Shown: positions 60,431-64,000 of the stretch, piece after piece | How the letters are laid out: each line of letters starts with the position of its first letter | Position numbering within the stretch: position 1 is the first letter of the stretch | Translations under genes and position numbers: made by a program | Notes under the pieces: model-generated | What the model was told of the DNA's origin: nothing | The model's database searches: none | Seen by the model: only the letters and a program-made list of their open reading frames with translations | Origin: Pseudomonas fulva | GTDB taxonomy: Bacteria > Pseudomonadota > Gammaproteobacteria > Pseudomonadales > Pseudomonadaceae | Length of the DNA: 64,000 nucleotides | Direction: 5' to 3' | Assembly: GCF_015680705.1 (NCBI RefSeq) | Contig: NZ_JADNYP010000001.1 | Location: 248,001 to 312,000, forward strand

Positions 60431-60572
60431 TGATATTCCGTAGACCTTGACTTTTTCAGTCGTTCCAGCGCTCTGCGAGAACGGCCATGCAACACGTCGC
60501 AAGCTGCTCCCCGAACACATGGCGGGTGACAGAACATCCGCCTCGAATAACAAAAGCAACGAGGGTGTAACC

Positions 60573-61598
60573 ATGCTGTTGAGCAAACGTGTAAGCGCAG
60601 TGCTGTCCGCCAGCCTGCTCACCTTGTCCTGTCAGGCCACGCTGGCCGCTGACAGTCTCAATTTCGTCAGCTGGGGTGGCACCACCCAGGACGCCCAGAA
60701 ACAGGCATGGGCCGCACCCTTCTCCAAGAGCACCGGGATCAAGGTCGTGCAGGACGGGCCAACCGACTATGGCAAGCTCAAGGCCATGGTCGAAAGCGGC
60801 AACGTCCAGTGGGACGTGGTCGACGTGGAAGCCGACTTCGCCTTGCGGGCTGCCAGCGAAGGCCTGCTCGAGCCGCTGGACTTCAATACCGTCAAGCGCG
60901 ATCGCATCGATCCGCGCTTCGTTTCCGACCACGGGGTCGGTTCGTTCTTCTTCTCCTTCGTGCTCGGCTACAACCAGGGCAAGCTCGGCGCCAGCAAGCC
61001 GGTGGACTGGTCGGCGCTGTTCGACACCAGGACCTATCCAGGCAAGCGCGCCCTGTACAAGTGGCCAAGCCCCGGCGTGCTCGAACTGGCCCTGCTGGCT
61101 GATGGCGTGCCGGCCGACAAGCTCTATCCGCTGGACCTGGACCGCGCCTTCAAGAAACTCGACACCATCAAGAAAGATATCGTCTGGTGGGGCGGGGGCG
61201 CTCAGTCACAGCAGTTGCTGGCCTCGGGCGAAGCTTCGCTGGGGCAGTTCTGGAACGGTCGGGTCTACGCCTTGCAACAGGATGGCGCGCCGGTCGGGGT
61301 AAGCTGGAAGCAGAACCTGGTCATGGCCGACTTCCTGGTCGTGCCCAAGGGCGCCAAGAACAAGGAGGCGGCCATGAAGTTCCTGGCCAACGCCAGCGGC
61401 GCCGAGGGCCAGGCCGAGTTCGCCAACCTCACGGCCTACGCGCCGGTCAACCTGGACAGCGTCGACAAGCTCGACTCCGACCTGGCGCCGAACCTGCCGA
61501 CGGCCTACGCCGCTGACCAGGTCACCCTGGACTTTGCCTACTGGGCGAAGAACGGCCAGGCCATCGCGGCACGCTGGAACGAGTGGCTGGTCAAATGA
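60573..61598 (+). CDS. PotD-type ABC transporter substrate-binding protein
   Basis: A 341-residue periplasmic protein with a signal peptide (cleavage near ATLAAD, residue about 24). The mature part is of the spermidine/putrescine-binding type: LNFVSWGGTTQDAQKQAWAAPFSKSTGIKVVQDG, VQWDVVDVEADFALRAASEGLLEPLD, VLGYNQGKLG, GVLELALLADGV and WWGGGAQSQQLLASGEASLGQFWNGRVYAL. PotD relatives bind polyamines, opines or other small cationic and amide compounds. Operator 5 places it in the GntR regulon, so it likely imports the pathway substrate or a related compound. GAGGGTG precedes ATG 60573. Confidence 0.9.
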   Translation: MLLSKRVSAVLSASLLTLSCQATLAADSLNFVSWGGTTQDAQKQAWAAPFSKSTGIKVVQDGPTDYGKLKAMVESGNVQWDVVDVEADFALRAASEGLLEPLDFNTVKRDRIDPRFVSDHGVGSFFFSFVLGYNQGKLGASKPVDWSALFDTRTYPGKRALYKWPSPGVLELALLADGVPADKLYPLDLDRAFKKLDTIKKDIVWWGGGAQSQQLLASGEASLGQFWNGRVYALQQDGAPVGVSWKQNLVMADFLVVPKGAKNKEAAMKFLANASGAEGQAEFANLTAYAPVNLDSVDKLDSDLAPNLPTAYAADQVTLDFAYWAKNGQAIAARWNEWLVK

Positions 61599-62512
61599 AA
61601 GTCGCCATCAACGCCCTGCACAACGCGCAAGGTGCCGGCCCCGGCACCGGCGCACCGGAGGCGGCCGCGCGCCGCCCGTCCCTTGGCCAGCGCTGGCGCG
61701 GCAGCCGCAACCTGCTGCCGGCCCTGTTGTTCCTCGGACTGTTCTTCTTCGCCCCGCTGATCGGGTTGCTGCTGCGTGGCGTGCTGGAGCCAGTGCCGGG
61801 CCTTGGCAACTATGAGCAGCTGTTCGCCAACTCGGCCTATGCGCGGGTGCTGTTCAACACCTTCTCGGTAGCCGGCGTGGTCACCCTGATCAGTGTGCTG
61901 CTGGGCTTTCCATTGGCCTGGGCGATCACCCTGGTGCCGCACGGCTGGGGTCGCTGGCTGCTGAACATCGTGCTGCTTTCGATGTGGACCAGCCTGCTGG
62001 CGCGCACCTACTCGTGGCTGGTGCTGCTGCAGGGTTCGGGGGTGATCAACAAGGCCCTGATGGCCCTTGGCATCATCGATGCCCCACTGGAAATGGTGCA
62101 CAACCTCACTGGGGTGGTGATCGGCATGAGCTACATCATGATCCCGTTCATCGTGCTGCCGTTGCAGGCGACCATGCATGCCATCGACCCGATGGTGCTG
62201 CAGGCCGGTTCGATCTGCGGTGCGAGCCCCTGGAGCAACTTCTGGAAGGTATTCCTGCCACTGTGCCGCTCAGGGTTGTTCTCCGGCGCGCTGATGGTGT
62301 TCGTGATGTCGCTCGGCTACTACGTCACTCCGGCGCTGCTCGGCGGCGCGCAGAACATGATGTTGCCCGAATTCATCATCCAGCAGGTGCAGTCGTTCCT
62401 CAACTGGGGCCTGGCCAGCGCCGCCGCCGCGCTGCTGGTGGTGATCACCCTGGTGCTGTTCTACCTGTACCTGAAGCTGCAGCCGGAATCCCCGGTCGGC
62501 AATGCGAGGTAA
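61595..62512 (+). CDS. ABC transporter permease (PotB type)
   Basis: A 305-residue inner-membrane protein with six main helices after a 45-residue polar N-terminus (Ala/Gly/Pro-rich). The EAA loop MVLQAGSICGASPWSNFWKVFLPLCRSGLFSGA (residues about 198-230) is typical of PotB-like subunits. Its start overlaps the binding-protein stop (ATGA). It pairs with the next gene product. Confidence 0.92.
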   Translation: MKVAINALHNAQGAGPGTGAPEAAARRPSLGQRWRGSRNLLPALLFLGLFFFAPLIGLLLRGVLEPVPGLGNYEQLFANSAYARVLFNTFSVAGVVTLISVLLGFPLAWAITLVPHGWGRWLLNIVLLSMWTSLLARTYSWLVLLQGSGVINKALMALGIIDAPLEMVHNLTGVVIGMSYIMIPFIVLPLQATMHAIDPMVLQAGSICGASPWSNFWKVFLPLCRSGLFSGALMVFVMSLGYYVTPALLGGAQNMMLPEFIIQQVQSFLNWGLASAAAALLVVITLVLFYLYLKLQPESPVGNAR

Positions 62513-62518
62513 TCCGCC

Positions 62519-63328
62519 ATGCTTCTGTCCCCCAATGCCATGGGGCGCCCACTGCGCACCGGCCTGTACCTGACCACTGGCGTCATCGCGGCTTTCCTGC
62601 TGCTTCCGGTGGTGTTCATCGTCCTGTTGTCGTTCGGCTCGTCCCAGTGGCTGGTGTTCCCGCCGCCAGGCTGGACCTTCAAGTGGTATGGCCAGTTCTT
62701 CTCCAACCCTGAATGGATGGACGCCGCGCTGGCCAGCCTCAAGGTCGCCGTGCTCACCACCATCGCCGCCGTGCTGCTGGGGCTGCCCACGGCGTTCGCC
62801 CTGGTGCGTGGGCGCTTTCCCGGCCGCGAGATGCTCTACGGGCTGTTCACCATGCCGATGATCGTGCCGTTGGTGATCATCGCGGTGGCGGTCTATGCGC
62901 TGTTCCTCAAGCTCGGCCATACCGGCACGCTGTTCGCCTTCGTGGTCAGCCACGTGATCGTCGCACTGCCCTTCACCATCATCTCGATCATCAACTCGCT
63001 GAAGCTGTTCGACCAGTCGATCGAGGATGCCGCGGTGATCTGCGGCGCCTCGCGCCTGCAAGCGATCTTCAAGGTCACCTTCCCGGCGATTCGCCCGGGC
63101 ATGATCGCCGGTGGCCTGTTCGCTTTCCTGGTCTCGTGGGACGAGGTGGTGCTGAGCGTGATGATGGCCAGTCCAGACCTGCAGACCCTGCCGGTGAAAA
63201 TGTGGACGACCTTGCGCCAGGACCTCAGCCCGGTGATCGCCGTGGCCTCGACGCTGCTGATCGGCCTTTCCTTGCTTGTGATGTTCATTGCCGCCGCCTT
63301 GCGTCGGCGCACCGAAGCCAACGCCTGA
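62519..63328 (+). CDS. ABC transporter permease (PotC type)
   Basis: A 269-residue protein with six membrane helices. VVFIVLLSFGSSQWLVFPPPGWTFKWYGQFF (residues about 22-52) is a PotC hallmark, and the EAA loop reads QSIEDAAVICGASRLQAIFKVTFPAIRPGMIAGG (about 168-201). It starts 6 bases after the first permease. It forms the heterodimeric channel of the PotD-type importer. Confidence 0.93.
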   Translation: MLLSPNAMGRPLRTGLYLTTGVIAAFLLLPVVFIVLLSFGSSQWLVFPPPGWTFKWYGQFFSNPEWMDAALASLKVAVLTTIAAVLLGLPTAFALVRGRFPGREMLYGLFTMPMIVPLVIIAVAVYALFLKLGHTGTLFAFVVSHVIVALPFTIISIINSLKLFDQSIEDAAVICGASRLQAIFKVTFPAIRPGMIAGGLFAFLVSWDEVVLSVMMASPDLQTLPVKMWTTLRQDLSPVIAVASTLLIGLSLLVMFIAAALRRRTEANA

Positions 63329-63347
63329 GCGCGCGGAGACAACAACG

Positions 63348-64000
63348 ATGAGTGCAGTCCTCAAAGACAACGCGCACGGCAAGACTCTGGTCAGCCTGCG
63401 CGGCCTGAACAAGCACTACGGCGACTTCACCGCCGTGGACAACCTCGATCTCGAGGTACGCGACGGCGAATTCCTGACCTTCCTCGGCTCCAGCGGTTCG
63501 GGCAAGTCCACCACCTTGTCGATGCTGGCCGGTTTCGAGACGCCAAGCAGTGGCCAGATCCTGGTGGACGGCCAGTCGCTGGTGAACGTGCCACCCCACA
63601 AGCGCGACATCGGCATGGTTTTCCAGCGCTATTCGCTATTCCCGCACCTGAACGTGCGCGACAACATCGCCTTCCCACTGGCCATCCGCAAGCTCAGTGC
63701 GGCTGAGACGACCAAGCGGGTCGACGCCATGCTCAAGCTGGTGCAGCTGGAGCAATTCGCCCATCGCAAGCCTGCGCAGATGTCCGGAGGCCAGCAGCAG
63801 CGCGTGGCGATCGCCCGGGCACTGGTCTACGAGCCTCGCATCCTGCTGATGGACGAACCGCTCGGGGCCTTGGACAAGAAATTGCGCGAAGACCTGCAGG
63901 ACGAACTGCGCCACCTGCACCGGCGCCTGGGCATCACCATCGTCTACGTCACCCATGACCAGGAAGAAGCCATGCGCCTGTCCCAGCGCATCGCCATCTT
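63348..64000 (+). CDS. ABC transporter ATP-binding protein (PotA type), partial
   Basis: The first 217 codons are in the window; the gene runs off the right edge. Walker A is LGSSGSGKSTTL (residues about 46-57), the Q-loop is MVFQRYSLFPHL, the signature is MSGGQQQRVAIARALV, Walker B is ILLMDEPLGALDKKLRE and the H-loop is YVTHDQEEAM. PotA-like proteins usually have a C-terminal TOBE domain, which lies outside. CGGAG precedes ATG 63348 by 9 bases. Confidence 0.95.
   Translation, partial: MSAVLKDNAHGKTLVSLRGLNKHYGDFTAVDNLDLEVRDGEFLTFLGSSGSGKSTTLSMLAGFETPSSGQILVDGQSLVNVPPHKRDIGMVFQRYSLFPHLNVRDNIAFPLAIRKLSAAETTKRVDAMLKLVQLEQFAHRKPAQMSGGQQQRVAIARALVYEPRILLMDEPLGALDKKLREDLQDELRHLHRRLGITIVYVTHDQEEAMRLSQRIAI

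Noticed and set aside
62270..63412. A 380-codon minus-strand open frame opposite the importer permeases.
   Set aside because: His/Gln-rich translation typical of antisense to membrane-protein genes in GC-rich DNA.
1..64000. CRISPR arrays, tRNA or rRNA genes and insertion sequences.
   Set aside because: No regularly spaced repeats, cloverleaf sequences, rRNA-like segments or transposase genes were recognised by reading; short degenerate RNAs could be missed without a covariance search.

Overview
The window is a high-GC bacterial chromosome segment that reads as Pseudomonas, most likely the P. putida group. The support is gene content: lpxH after ppiB, a PvdQ-type acylase, tamA/tamB, an ECF sigma factor next to a SrpA-type catalase, a TIGR04211-type SH3 protein, and a RibB whose GTP cyclohydrolase II half is degenerate. 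No rRNA, tRNA, CRISPR array, insertion sequence or complete prophage was seen.

Layout. 1-15039 is mainly conserved chromosome: the end of ppiB, lpxH, pvdQ, a half-length Fur-like regulator, an orphan Mor-like activator, the GNAT-tamA-tamB unit, xthA, and a divergent stress module. That module pairs an ECF sigma/anti-sigma operon with a catalase/cytochrome b561 operon, and two mirror-image ECF promoters lie between them. 15113-16044 holds a cupin-type XRE regulator and a small conserved protein. After an AT-rich leader, 16609-34498 is one tightly overlapping 16-gene exopolysaccharide operon of Wzx/Wzy type. It covers precursor synthesis, the initiating sugar transferase, export and chain-length control, glycosyltransferases, polymerase, flippase, two deacetylases, a glycosidase-like protein and two acyltransferase-fold proteins.

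34630-43935 holds a 1260-residue leucine-rich-repeat toxin-like protein with no C-terminal ligase domain, a membrane GGDEF-EAL protein, a hypothetical protein with a Cys/His motif, an SH3 protein and a GNAT protein. 43981-48418 is a minus-strand operon with a NrtA/SsuA-type ABC transporter, an acyl-CoA-dehydrogenase-fold oxidoreductase and an AhpD-like protein. A divergent AraC regulator (48520-49425) probably controls it.

49553 to the window end is the most interesting part. It looks like a catabolic regulon built around a two-component flavin-dependent (luciferase-family) monooxygenase. It includes an NCS1 permease, two paralogous flavin reductases, the monooxygenase, a PF06684 protein, an alpha/beta hydrolase, an aldehyde dehydrogenase, a carboxymuconolactone-decarboxylase-like protein, a GntR/FCD regulator, a zinc-ribbon Nudix hydrolase, a DUF1330 protein, an extra RibB and a PotD-type ABC importer. 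The 15-mer TATTATGGTAT(A/T)CCA (one site with a single change) lies upstream of every transcription unit that needs regulation, five times in all. It ties permease, monooxygenase, hydrolases, RibB and importer into one GntR regulon. The logic resembles the Rut pyrimidine pathway or bacterial pyridine-type ring opening, but the gene set differs from both. The substrate is unknown, probably a nitrogen heterocycle, and the system appears to carry its own FMN supply.
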